Source of the DNA: Thuidium tamariscinum
Taxonomy: Eukaryota > Streptophyta > Bryopsida > Hypnales > Thuidiaceae
Length of the DNA: 64,000 nucleotides
Assembly: GCA_947034885.2 (NCBI GenBank)
Contig: OX344751.2
Span: forward strand, 17,174,001 to 17,238,000
Reading direction: 5' to 3'
Position numbers and translations under genes: made by a program. This document shows positions 1 through 12,868 of this stretch, one piece after another (the first letter of the stretch is position 1; every line of letters begins with the position of its first letter). The notes below the pieces were generated by a model. It saw only the letters and a list, made by a program, of their open reading frames with translations, was not told the DNA's origin and did no database searches.

Positions 1-1000
1 AGGAGCTTATACAAGATTGACCTTTGACTTTTGAAATTTGGCAAGTATTTAATTAACATGACATAGTGTGGATTGGAAAAAACACTAAACATAATATTGA
101 AAAATCTCACTTCAAGAAGAATAAAAGTCTTTGGACCCTAGAGGCAAGTTAGGTAGTGTGTCTCCCCCCTAATTTTTTTATTCCAACTTCAAAACACTAT
201 AGTCTTCTATCTATATAGCCAACTTTTCTAATGTTTTTCCTACACATTTCCATAGTATTCTAATAATACTTTGTACTGTGGAATTTTAAAAAATTGACTT
301 ACTATGCATAAATTTTCTAAAAATATTACTAACATATTTCTAATACCACAATCTCAACTTTGAACATTACAAGATCCAACAAAAAAATTGTAATTAAGTA
401 ATATTGTTCGTATTTTCCCCCACGTAATTGTTAATCTAGATGGTTTTAGATTCTATAGTTATAATTTGAAGGAATTCTTTAAAAATAATCAAATCTTTGT
501 CTTAGTTTTTTTTTATGGGAAACAAAGTCCAATCTTAGTATTCTAAGATGATGCACAAAATTCTAAACCCTAAACCACTATATGATGTTTGATTGTCATA
601 TTTTACCTTGTTGGGAAGAGAATTTCTTGCTTTTCACTAAAAAAACTCAAAAATCCTATATATAAAAAAAGAGTTTGAACATTAAACCTATATAAACATT
701 AGAGACCTAAAGGGTTTGATGGATGACTTCACTATAAATTGTAAAAACAAAGAATACACTTGTTGGTCTAATAATTGGTATACTTGAGTAACTACCTTGG
801 TCATTGGAGCCTTGCATCCTTCCAAAAAAAATGGATTAATTCATAAACAACCTCTGTCAGGCTATTTTTTATTGATGAATGTGAGAGTTTTTTCTTGTAT
901 AGAATAAAAGTGTAACTATTCATTCTTAAAATTAGGGGAAGACTTCTATAGTAGTTTAACTTCCAAACGTGTGCCTTTTAAAATTAATTTTTTTTTTTAT
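1..1000. other. AT-rich intergenic DNA, no gene seen
   Basis: This stretch is AT-rich, with many homopolymer A and T runs and no open frame of meaningful length on either strand. It holds one telo-box-like AAACCCTAAACC near 561-577. I see no RNA gene or clear repeat. Confidence 0.6.
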
Positions 1001-1111
1001 CCAATGATTCCTATTTGGTATCAAAATTGATGATTTCCACGGGTTGTACCAAGGCCACCTTTTCCACGGTGGAAGATGTATTGGCTCCTCTCCATCGTGC
1101 CAAGTCAGCGA

Positions 1112-1141
1112 ATTGCCACGTCAAAAAGCTGACGTGGCAAT
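1112..1141. promoter_or_regulatory. 12-bp palindrome with paired TGACGTGG bZIP-type sites
   Basis: ATTGCCACGTCA and TGACGTGGCAAT form a perfect 12-bp inverted repeat around a 6-base spacer. Each arm carries TGACGTGG, a G-box/C-box hybrid core of the kind bound by plant bZIP factors (HY5 and TGA classes). It lies about 1.1 kb before the OTU start codon and just before a GC-richer stretch that looks like the transcribed leader, so it is a credible proximal promoter element. Binding is inferred. Confidence 0.5.
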
Positions 1142-2224
1142 GCAATCGGGATCTCACACACAGCAAACACCAGAACACGGAGCTCTCACCGCCGGCATAA
1201 GGCTTCTCACTCGACGAAGACTTGAGATTTGTGATTTCGTATTTTAGAACCCACAATTGGCTTTCTCTCTAGAAATCGATTCACTGCCACTTGCATTTTC
1301 CAATTCAATTCAAGCTTCACATTCTTGTCTTATGGTGCTCGAATGCTGGTAGGTCTTATCTCCTTCACCTGTAGTTTTTGGCATTCAAAGCAGGAGGCCT
1401 CACATCAGCTTCCTTGAACAGAGAAATTTTCAATTTGAAAGCAATGTTTTACTTTATACAACCAGTGTTTGCGTGCTTGTAGTATTGGTTCTCTTTTTCA
1501 CTTAGTTTAGAAGTTTAGGGTTGATCCATTTATGTACGGTTTGCGTGTCTGCCTCGATTGATTGGTTTCTCTACCATGGGTTTTGTGAACCAATGTTGTA
1601 TAATACAGAACCAATGTGGTTTTCTACTCACATTATAAAGTTGGGCTTCAATAATTCGTCTGTGGTCTGCATGTTGATTTGGGTTATTCGTTCCTCTAGT
1701 ACCATATTTGTGAATTGTGCCAGAGTAGTTCTTTCGAAACCATCAGAATACTTTATGAACAGTTGCACACTTGTTTTTTTGAGGGTTGCAGAAGGATATG
1801 CCTTGAGATTTGAAGTGGTGGCGTTGTGAGTGACGAAATTGGATTTTCCAATGGTGCGATATTTTAGTTTTCCTCAGTGCCATTGGAGTGAGAGGAATAA
1901 GCCTTAAAGTGGTGTTCCAATCACGCATACTTCTATAGTTTCTGTGTCTGTTGAACTGTGCACAATTGATTTTATCTGCATAGATATGGTGCAGATGTTA
2001 AATCCCATCTTTCCATGGACATTTGAGTAGTTAATTTAATGAAAGGTCTCATGAATGGTTCATGTGTGGTTAGCCCTAATTGAAGTCTTGATGTACTCTG
2101 AAGGTTGTGAATTGGATCTTTGTGCAGAAACTGATGTTTCAAGCGCTGTAAAGTATCGTGTGGTTTTCCAAGGTCCCCATTGGAAAGCAAATTGCGCGGA
2201 CCTTCATCAGAAGGTGCTGTAAAC

Positions 2225-5066
2225 ATGATGCTAAAATCTGTTTCTTTCTCACCCTTGGTCCCTGGAAAATTCTACAACGCCATTCAGAAGTGTAATAGTT
2301 TGTCTCAGCGGAATGGTGGGCAGTTGAAAGTGTTCTCCACTTCCTTGACCTGCCCTCAACATCTCCCTTCTTTCTACCTGCTTGCAGCAAAGAGTAACCA
2401 TTCTGGATTACGAGTTTGCGGACTTCTTCCATCCCTGCTCCAACAAGGTTGGGGCGATTCAACGGCATTGAAACCTTCGAAGCGGCTTGTAGCTGCTCTT
2501 TTTACTCATTGCAATGTGAATAATGTGGTACGTTATCATTACTGTGAATTTTGCAAGCATCTAACAATGTCTCAACAGAATTAGACTGTCTCAGGATCAT
2601 TCAGACAACTTCCTAGAAACATATTTTCCGTTGGATGTCTCCTTATAGTCACAATGATTGAACAGAGATTTTCAATGATTCATGGGAATGCCTGCATATG
2701 ATACTGTGATCGTAGGAGGACCTATCTTTGAATCATGGAAAAGATTCTCTGTAAGGTTCTGAAGTTTCATAAGGTTTCTGAAAGGTGGTTCATGTATGGT
2801 TAACCCTAGTTTATCAATTTATTATGCAAGGTTTGAGACTTTCTTGTACGGTTGATTTTGGGGGGGCCTTTTACAGTATAGAAGTGAATGGCGCTTTGAC
2901 CGAATTGTGTTTTTTTTCACATTGTACAGTTTAGTTTTCAAATGATACTTAGCATGGTGTTTGACTTGGTAGAATGGAATTGCGAACAAGAGCTCACAAG
3001 CTGTCTGGCCAAGGAGCTCAGACTCCATCAAGTCCAATTCTAGAATTACTGTGAAGGCTATCCATGGAAACCCCTGCTCGTCTGCGAGATTGCAGGAAGG
3101 GTCATCATCATCTTCATCTCCTTCTTCCCCAGCGTCTGGAAGTGCACAGAAGCAGCTGCAGGCTTTTCGACCATGGCTGTTGTTTGGCCTTTGCTTGTGC
3201 GCGTCCGCTGCTGCAGCTTCCGGGTCCTTTGCCCCTCGAGTATTGATTGGAAGCCCCCCTGCTGCGGCTGAAGCTCTGGCTAGGAGGACGACGCATCCGG
3301 CTGCTTCTTCTAGCTCTCGTTCAGAAAGTGAGGCATCTCATGGGAAGAAAGTTTATTTTGACTATCATGTCACTGGTGAGGTCATGACCCAAATTGGTGA
3401 TGCAGATATTGGTACCTATTTCTTTCTTGTCTGGTGTACAATCCTTTTTTCCTCGATTTATTGTGCGAATTATTATTACCATTTGTATGTGTGGACTTCT
3501 TAGGTCACATATCTTCTGGTGTTCATGGTTGTTAGAAACTTGTGTGAAATTGAAAGATCGTTCTACATGAGGATAGCCATGATCTAGGCATCTGCAAGCA
3601 AGCATTGGTGACTAGGGGATTGGATTTTGTTTCATTGTTCAGTGGTATTTGGTGAGCAGGGGTTCCTGGAGATGGAAGGTGTTTGTTTCGTGCAGTAGCA
3701 CATGGTGCTTGCTTGAGAAGTGGTAGATCAGCTCCTGACGAAAGTACTCAACGTCAGATGGCTGATGACCTACGTAACAAAGCTCTAGACGAGCTTGTGC
3801 GGCGTCGAGAATCGTCAGAATGGTATATCCTTGAACAGTTTGCTGCCAATAGATAAATATTGTCGTCGACTGTTGCCAGTTTTAGGTCCTTTATCAATAT
3901 CTGGCCCCATTCTCCAAGCAAGTACTGGTTTTAGCTTACTGGAATTACTTGCAAGGTGCCCGTACTGCCAAAGTAGCTTCAGTTAGAAAACTGGTGCTAA
4001 TTCACACTTAGTTTCTGGCGCTGGATTTACATTCATTTTTACCAATTAACACCCGGATTTTGGCTAAGTGTAACAATTGTGCCCATATCAATGTTTTTCA
4101 GTAATAATCCGGTCCGCACCAACCAAGTTCCAGCAGTTAGCTAACTGAAAACAGCTAATTCACAAACCTTAAGGCACCAGCTAGCTCCTCGGTGCTCCTT
4201 GGTTGGCTCGACTGCTTCTTGCCATCATCCCTGGTGCTCTAGTGCTTTAGAGTTTTGGGGTATCTTGAATTACTGTCTGTCAAAGCTCAGAAAGAGGAGT
4301 TGTGAGCTTGGAACAGTACCTAGTCATGACCCTCTGGTTTCCGAGGCTTCAGCAGAGATTACTGTAATTAGTGAAACGTGAGCCACAGTTGACTCGCCAT
4401 ATCTCTGCATGTTGAGCATTAAAGTGTTGAATTGATTTGGACTCGTAACATCAGGTGTATATTACATGTATCTGGTTTGTGATTATTTCATGTTTGTTTG
4501 AACACTTGAATGTTCTTTGCTCATCAATGTATTACGAGAAACATTGAGTACCAATTAACGCGCTTGAGATTGCTCTGTTGATTATCAGTGTATTTTGGCT
4601 TACAGGTTTATTGAAGGGGATTTTGATGCATATGTGAGGCGCATGCGTCTCCCCCATACCTGGGGTGGTGAGCCTGAGCTCCTGATGCTTTCCAACGTCC
4701 TCCGGTAAGTTGGACTTCTGTCATCCCAATGCCACATTTTAACATGCTGACTAGTTGCTACCCGAAAACAGGGATAACACGTTTTCCGTATCAGAGCTTG
4801 AATTTCTCTGTAAATTCTCCAAAATTTCCGTATCATTTCATCCATCCGCAAGGGCCTCACTTAAATTTCCGATTAACATCATCTGGTTGGTTGAACTCAG
4901 GATGCCCATCACAGTTTACATGAAGGATAAAGGTGGTATTATCGCTATTGCTGAGTACGGTCAAGAGTATGGTACCGATAAGCCAATTCGGGTTTTGTAT
5001 CATGGCTTTGGCCACTACGAAGCGCTGCATTTACCTGAAGACACGCCAATGCCGTCAAGACTGTAA
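2225..5066 (+). CDS. OTU4: OTU-domain cysteine protease (deubiquitinase), OTU4-type
   Basis: OTU-family deubiquitinases cleave ubiquitin linkages with a Cys/His/Asp catalytic centre. Five coding exons join in frame: 2225-2527, 2973-3411, 3660-3822, 4606-4704 and 4901-5066, giving 389 residues. The catalytic loop GVPGDGRCLFRAVAHG contains Asp252 and the nucleophile Cys255, and YHGFGHYEAL holds the catalytic His373. WGGEPELLMLSNVL and MPITVYMKDK match the plant OTU4 (At3g57810) type as I know it. Residues 1-247 are a divergent Ser/Ala-rich leader with a hydrophobic stretch (PWLLFGLCLCASAAAA), which suggests organelle targeting or membrane association; this is inference. I chose ATG 2225 because the same frame upstream has no other ATG before a TGA at 2132. 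The stop TAA overlaps a possible donor (CT|GTAAGT at 5062), so the C-terminus could be longer. An upstream non-coding exon probably ends near 1348 (CTG|GTAGGT) and resumes near 2128. Confidence 0.85.
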
Positions 5067-7049
5067 GTAGATGTTGTCTTCGTTCTTCTACCAAAAGCGG
5101 GGTTCGGTGCAAATCGTTCATTGCATCGCTGCGCTCTTTCACAGTTATATTATGTCATGCAGTTCAGTGCCAACGTGAAGGGCCGAAAGCTGTAGAGAAT
5201 TTTGTTAGTTGGATATCTTATAGGAACTTACAACATGTCAGAGATCTAGCATAGTATTTAGCTAAGTGATTGGATACTAGAACTGTTTTCTACAGAGTCT
5301 CATCTATTCATACCTGTATCTGGAAAGGAGATTTCGAACTTTGTTTCGCAAGTTTTTGTCAGATATTGATCGTGCAAGCGTTCAATTCCACTGCAAGAGC
5401 TCGTTTTTAAGAAACTTGATAGATTTCTGCAAAGAACGTGATTCTACTTCTAGTAGCTTGTGCTCTACTGTGATGACTTATCTTACAAATCATGTTTTTC
5501 TAGATACAGATATAGGTCACCGATGCGGATGCTTAGTTTATTGACTCGTATCGTCTAGTATGCGAGAGGATAATAGAGGTCATTCCAAGCCCTAATGGCA
5601 GTTGTTGTGCAGGTCTTACTGCTCTGGTTCATCAAGTAAGACTTATCCCACGAGAAGGAAGAGATGACATGCCCATTTCTTGCAATTGTAATATTCCATG
5701 TGACAAAGACGTGGCTGACATTGTTTCTGTTTTCATACGAGTATAAAAGTAGAATGATTTGTTGCTGAAGCACTTTGGGTTTAAGCCAAGAATGAATTGT
5801 GACATACAAAATTAAAACCTTCTCTGAAGATTGGATGTGCAGGCCTCAACCATGAGAATTTTGCCGGTCACTAATTTGGCAGAGAAAGATCTGGAAAATG
5901 TTTTATATAAGCATGTCATTCTTTTTTATGCTTGAATGGGAAGATGTTACTCCTATGATGCTATGAGGCAGGAAGAATAATTTCTTAACCTGTAAGGACC
6001 ATAAGGCCACCAAGTGGCTTTTGCAACATTGTTTTTTACACCCGTGGTCTTTTTATGGGTTAAACCTATTGATTTTTGGAAAGGATGGAGATTCAAAGAT
6101 TAAGGATTCATTTTTGAAGCCATATATGATTTTCCACAATTATGGTGAAGCAGTGAATCGAGTGAGGAGTTGCAACTATCAATGATTGCAATATTTGATT
6201 ATTGTTATTGTATAGTGGATTATCATCCATTACATTATCACTCAAAGTCATATTGCATTTTATATAGAGTAAATTTTTCCAAAAATGAACTTTAAACTTG
6301 TGAGTGCTTCCAAATATTGGACAAAATGTGGAAGGATGGATACACGACAATCCAAATGGATGAAATTGTGACAATGTATCACAACACTACATACTTAGTG
6401 TATTAGATGTTTCTTTAATTGTAATTAAAAAGAATAATTACATGTGGGTCAGTTTGTGGCACAATGAATGCTAGTCTACTTTCAATCAATTGATTTTCTA
6501 AATGATTTCAAAAATGATGAAATCCAATTTGAGCCCATAGGCTTTTCATGCTAACTTTTTAGAGTATTTTCAAAAAATGTGTCAACTTTGTTGTTTTTAA
6601 CAATACTTGTTGTAGATTAATTAGACTATATTAGGTTGACTAGTCAAAGTAAATGTATCACCTATTCTTTGGTTGAGAAGGAGAGAGTGAAAAATTGTAA
6701 GTTTGTGTCCATGCGAGCCTTTTGGTGAACTAAATGATGCATTCTTGAATGTTTTCGATTTAAAAGTATATTACAAACTAGCATTTTGTCTTACAACATT
6801 CTCAAGCCTCAAAAACTTTGTAGCTTCTATTTTACAAAGGGAGATAGTTGGTTCAAAATAAATATGATTATGTTCAAACCTCTCTTCAATGACATTCTAA
6901 AATATCTTACACACTTGCCACACAATCACTCTTTATAGCACACTTGTCTCACATTTAAACTATTTGATCTATAATATGACTATTTCAAAAGCATTTAGAT
7001 TAAAGGGGTTTAGGGGTTTAAATGTGCAATGCAAAAGTACCATTATATG
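5067..7049. other. OTU 3' flank and AT-rich spacer
   Basis: The part to about 5.8 kb is less AT-rich and is probably OTU 3' untranslated sequence or a 3' UTR intron. Beyond that the DNA is AT-rich and I see no gene, up to the convergent stop codon of the receptor kinase. Confidence 0.5.
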
Positions 7050-10000
7050 TTATGAAGTGGCTTGGATTTGCTTAAAAAACTCGGCCACTTGTTTCATCTT
7101 AGGTCGAGACTCGGGGTCCATAGTAGTACATGCCAATGCTACCTGCACATCAATGCAAATGAAGAAGATTTACATGACAACCAAGTATCCAAAATTGGTT
7201 ACAATATTGGTAGGTTTACTTTGAACTTTGTTGAATATGATGCATTCACATTGTATTCTTTCAAAAGGTAATAAAAATGTCCAAGGAGGCTATGAGCAAA
7301 TGTCTATGTTGCTTGAATGGTTATGATTGGTCAATAATAAGGTCAACCAAATTCTTATTTTAACACGCATTCTTCAAGGTTTGAAACCACCTAAGATTAG
7401 ATACAACTAGAGTCTATTAAAATTGCATGCATGAAAACTCATTTGGTTACAACAAGCTAGGAAGGGAATAAAATCTAGAGTTTGTGGGACAAATTACAAT
7501 AAATTATTGCCAATCATGCAAAATTTAAAAATAAGTTATTTATTTTTGTAAGTTTTGTGTTTTCCTCTCATCTTTATATGAATTGATTTACAATTGTGCA
7601 AAACAAACATGAAGCAACAATTTGACCTTGCTAATGCCACATTATTGAAGAATAGACAAAACTTGCTTTTCCAACATTTATAGAGTTGGCATAGACATCC
7701 CATATGTTTACTAGTAATCATTTAGTTATGATGATCAAAGCACAATATTATTTAGTTAAAATGTGCTCTATCATTGGCATCCTTCCTACACTTCATTTGT
7801 TTAGCCCCAATAGAAAACTCTATTGAAAACATTCATAATACATTCAATGGTGCCAAGATTCTTCAACGTCATGAGTAAGAATAAAATAAAAGATTATATA
7901 GGAGAAGGAGCAGTGGACTAACTTGCAATGTTTCAAGCATTTTGGTTTGTAATTTGTCGTTGGCATTGACTAGCAGTTCTGGGTCAAAAATCTCGAAGAC
8001 CGCATTCTTTTGTTGAAGAGCAAAACGCAACCATGACACCAAGTCTAGTTTTCTAAACTCTGCCAACTCAAATGGTGATTGCCCGCTAAAAAGCTCCACT
8101 AAAACCACGCCAAATGAATATACATCACTCTTGGGCAAAGCTTGCTTTGACATTGAGACTTCAGGTGCTTCATACATTGGGCCCATCCAGATGGGAACAT
8201 TGTAGGGATTCAAGGACATAGAGCTCCAAGTTCGGAATTCTGAAACAATAAAGTGAGTAAAGATGCTTTTAGGCATTCGGTTTTGTTTCTATTTTGGAAT
8301 CACCTTCATTTCTAACCAATCTTCTTGGCAATTGAAAGATGATTTGAATGCATTTTAGCATATATTTTTTGAATACTTCATGAAGGAGTGTGATATGAAT
8401 TTTCAACCTTCAATTAATAAGTGGTGTATAAAATCAAGACTCAAATAAATTAGCTAATGATATCTTAAGGACTAAAGGGGAGGGCTTGCATTGATAGTGA
8501 AAATATTTGAATAGGACCATGTTCAAAAATGGAGTTAGTACAATGAAAAATCTTGGATAATTAGGATGTTTTTTTAATTAATATGTGAACTTATTAATGT
8601 TGATTCTTCTTTCCAAATTAATCTTCAAAGGAAGCAACCCTATCACTACTAACTAAAACTTGTCAAATTTGATGAATAAGCACATTTGTCATTTCAATAG
8701 ATTCTTTGAAAGCCATTCATTGGATACTTTTTTTCTTCTATAATGCTTCTAATTAGCTTTGTTACTTTATAGTTAAATTTTCACCAAGTGATAACAATGC
8801 ATTAACATCCTTGACCATTGGAATTGCCTCACTCTTAAATTGAGCTTAATGATGTAGGGCCCAAAATGAACATACTCTCAATTAATGCAAACTTTAGAAA
8901 AATAAAGTGTTTTTATCCTTCTTTTGCAACATTTACATCAAAAGTTGATCTTGTGAAAGTAGTTGAAAAGACAAATCTAAAATAAGTACTCTTATTTAAT
9001 TACTACTATTTCTAAATCCTCCTCTAAAATCTCATGCCTAAAATGTTGCAACTCTTATTCATGGAAGTTTAAAGTCAATTTTTGGTACATATATTTAGAA
9101 TACTTCAAAAATTCATGAGTTTTATTCATATGGTGTCCCAAAATGTATTTTAAGATAATATAAAATCTACTTTTGAATCCCATACTCAATACTTATGGTC
9201 AACATTTCCAATTGAATAATCATTTGAAGTTGACAAATGGGATTCTATTGATGCTTAAAAATAGAAGGATTCATTATTTTTTCTTGAATTTATTTTGGTG
9301 TAGAAAAAAAAATGTCCCTGAAATTCTAACCTTTGTTTTTAAAAATATAATATTTGCCAATAAGAACTTCTGGACTTCTATCAATAAATGAAATTATAAC
9401 CTCAAACTCTTGTAATTTGGATGATTTTAGATGTTGTTTCTTTATTGAGAAGAGCAAGAGAGGAATAATGTATTTTAGGACATTAGATGAGATTTGGCTT
9501 TGTAGAGGGGTTGTTTTTGGCCAATTCTCCCTATTGTTCCAACAACAATGAGGGAACGGCTAATTGCTCTCAACCATTATAAATACCAAAAATAAAAATT
9601 TGGGCCAATGAAATTGAAAAAAAGTTGAATTTTTTTTTCATTTAAAAAAAGAAAATCTAACATGATCATCGCCCAACTACATCAACTTTTTGCAATTCTA
9701 CAATTTCCATAGTTCCCCCATTACGTAGGAACTTGTAGTCTTCTATTCACCCAAATCTCCTCTAATAGCAATCTATTGCAAAAATCTGACCTCTCTTAGG
9801 CCTTTGCAATAAATTTGTATGAAATTTGGGTCTTTTTTTCTTCTTGCAATTTACAAAATCCTTCCAAAGGACTGGAAATTCACTAAATCTTTCTTGTTAC
9901 AATAAATTCTAAAACACAAACAGAAAAATATATTTAAAAATATTATAAGATGGTGCCTTTATCTTACAAACCATTGCCACGAGAGGGATTGAGGCCACAT

Positions 10001-12868
10001 GACGAGGCAGCGAACCTGGCGCTGGCGATACCGACGAAGCGCAGCAGCTGGAATCCCCGCGGCCCTTGCCACCCGCGGCGATGCTCCCGCTGAGCTCCCC
10101 CTGCTCCATAAGCGCCACCAATTGCCGCACACCCAACCCAGCAATTCGCGGCTCCAAAAATCCATCCAGAAGTATGTTACCTGGCCTAATGTCGCCGTGA
10201 CTCTGCTTCCGCTCGTGGATGTGCGCCAGTCCGTGCGCAATCCCGCTCGCGATCCGCACCCGCCTGGCCCATGGCAGCGTCCCCTTCAACGACGATTCCG
10301 ATCCCCCTGAAAACAACTTTCGAATCAAAATCTCGAAATTCGCAATTCGACTCAAGCCACGAAACTGTAAATGTGGACAGTCTTGCATTCATTGGTCTAG
10401 CGAATTATGATGTTCAGGTGCTCAAAATTTGGACATCAGGGGAGATCGTGGTCATGTATGACGAAAATAGCGTGTTTCAAAGCGCGACATTCAAGTGCAA
10501 GGAGCTTTGGAAGTAGGACTTGTATGGATTTGTTAGCATAGTGAGCATTGAAACACATTTCTGAAAATTTTTAGGGGTCAATTTCTAATGAGATTTACGC
10601 GCCAAACTTGCCAGTCCTTGCAACTTATGAGATGTCAGCAACAAATTCACTTCTCTGAATCGTTGTCTCCGACACTGCGCATTCACGCAATGGAAAGGGA
10701 TCCGTGATTTCAGAAACCTGTTTAATTGCAACTATTATGTGAGTTTCTGATCTTGACGAGGCGTCTGAAAAAGTGACAATTTCTTGAAAGTTTGAAATTT
10801 TGTAGTGAATGTAGGGATCGGACTAACCGTGCAGAGCGCTTTCCAAGCTGCCGTTGGGGAGGTAATCGTACACGAGGAGCTTCTCCTCCGCCGTCCACGA
10901 GTACGAATGCAAGCTGACAACATTAGGATGGCGCACCTGTTCAACACATCACCAGTCTTGAATATTTTTCTTCTTGCACTTTGAAACCAATGTTGTATGT
11001 TACACAACCATTTTTTTCTGTGTGTTTGTAGTATATTAAGGATGGCGCACCTGCCCGATGGATTTCACCTCACACTCAAACTCTTTCCGCTTCAGTTCCC
11101 CGCCTTCACCAAGCCTCCGCACTGCAACAATACTGCCGTCGTCCAACACCGCCTTGTACACGATCCCTACGCCGCTCTTCCCGAGCACGTACGCGGCCGC
11201 GCGCAGCAGCTGCTCCAAACTGAAGGAAAACACGCCGCTCAAGTGCACCAAGTCACCATCGTCGTCGTACCCAGTCTCGCGAGCTCCACTTCGCCATGAG
11301 TGCAAACAACGTGACGCACTGTCTGCCCTTCGGAGCCTCGAGTTTCGGATGCTCATGAGGAAGTAGAGAACTAAAGAGGCCATGAGCATGAACCCCACAA
11401 TGCCGCTGCCCACGGATATGGCAACCACGGCGGCCTTGTTCAAGGGGGGTTCCTCCTTGTTGAAATTCTCGCCACTTTCGGGTGTAGAACTGTTCACAAC
11501 AGAGGATGGTGATGGTGAAGGCGTGCAATCAATCTTTAGAGGGGAACCACAGAGGGCGGCGTTGCCAACGTACGCCACCGGTCCTTGTGACTGGAAATAC
11601 GAATTGGAGGGAATAGGACCTGAAAGCTGGTTGTTGCTCAAGTCGATCGGCACGCTACGGAGGTTGGCTAGCGATGGAGGGATGGAACCCGACAATTGAT
11701 TGTTGGAAAGATTGAGCGGCGCCTGCCAGAACCACAGAGACGGTAAAAATTCGAAAGAACGGCGAAATTCCGAGAGCGTGGTACTCTTGGAGTACCGCCT
11801 CTGGCTATGAAACCTCAGATCTCCATTGATTGTAATTATCAGAAACTCTGGCGGGGCATTTGAATGTCACAACTTCGATACTTAGAATAACAACACTAAA
11901 ACGTCACGCATTTGACCGGCTTGTGTTGATCACGCACTCCCACTAGCTTTACACATCTTAAATTGTCGGCAGATTGCACAAAGGTTCTAAGACTTCATGC
12001 CTGCCTGTGGGGAATTTCGCCAGTAGTCTAGGTCTAATTCGAGTGAACTGAACCGAATTTTGAAATGCTTCAGGCGATTGACTGAAGCACAGCAATCGCA
12101 TCGATGATTACAAATCCAATACAAGCAATTGCGCATCTGATTGTCACTTGTTGCGCGCAACGTCGTGCAGAATTCAGTTCATTTTAGGCTTGATGTGCTT
12201 ACCAGGGTCAGCAACGACGAGAGGTTGCCGAAGTCGGCTGGGACGGTCCCCACGAACTCATTCACAGACAAGTCCAGCCTCTCCAGCTGCTTGAGCTTCG
12301 CCCCAATCCCCGCGGGAATCACTCCCTTAATCTTATTGTTACTCAACACCAGCCTTCGAAGTCGATAACAAGCAACAATTTCCTGCGGTAACTCACTCAA
12401 TTGATTGCCACTAATTTCCAACACTCTCAACTGCGACCCAATGTTCCGAATCTCCGCGGGAATCCCCCCCGTCAAGTTGTTGTTCGAGAGGTACAACCGC
12501 GACAAGCTCGTCAATCTAAAAAGCTCCCACGGAATCTGCCCCGTGAACTTATTGTTCGAAAGATTCACAGTCGCGAGGTACCCGAGTAAACCGAGGCTGG
12601 GAGCAATGGTGCCACTGAGCGCCTTCTTGGACAAGTCAAGGCTCACCACACGATCCTCCATGGTAGCTTGAATTCTGACGCAGGTGATGCCCTTCCATAG
12701 ACATGGAGTCGCGTCGGAGAAGTTCCAAGTTTTGAAGACGCCTTTGGGGTCAGACCAGATGTAGCTTTTGAATGCGAGAAGTGCCACACTGTCTGCGTTC
12801 AAGCCTGTCGCCATCCCCACCACGGCGAGGAAGACGACGAGTTCCAATACCCCCACTCGAAACAACAT
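7050..12868 (-). CDS. LRR receptor-like kinase, ZAR1-like (LRR-III type), probable pseudokinase
   Basis: This is a membrane receptor-like protein. Six exons join in frame: 12868-12203, 11722-11051, 10936-10828, 10306-10016, 8239-7923 and 7142-7050, giving 715 residues, close to the 716 I recall for Arabidopsis ZAR1. In order it has a signal peptide (1-22), an LRR N-cap with ATPCLWKGITC, about seven leucine-rich repeats to about residue 260, a Ser/Pro-rich linker, one membrane helix (about 318-344) and a kinase-like domain from about residue 395. The glycine loop LGKSGVGIVYK and YEAPE are kept. The VAIK lysine is Arg424 (IVAVRRLGEGG), the catalytic loop reads HGDIRPGN (519-526) and the DFG motif reads GLG (539-541). 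The Arg at the VAIK position and HGD are common in this subfamily, but loss of the DFG aspartate and loop lysine argues against catalysis, so it probably signals by scaffolding. Intron 2 has duplicated ends and intron 4 is 1,776 bp of AT-rich DNA. The exon 4 donor (CAG|GTTCGC) was chosen because it alone keeps the frame. Confidence 0.85.
10925..11053 (-). repeat. 15-bp direct repeats at both ends of RLK intron 2
   Basis: AGGATGGCGCACCTG occurs at 10925-10939 and again at 11039-11053 on the plus strand, 114 bases apart. On the coding strand this is CAGGTGCGCCATCCT. The upstream copy supplies the donor (CAG|GTGCGC) and the downstream copy starts after the acceptor (GAACAG|GTGCGC), so the 114-base intron runs 11050-10937. 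The same VRHP codons exist at both ends; only the downstream set is translated. Confidence 0.8.
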
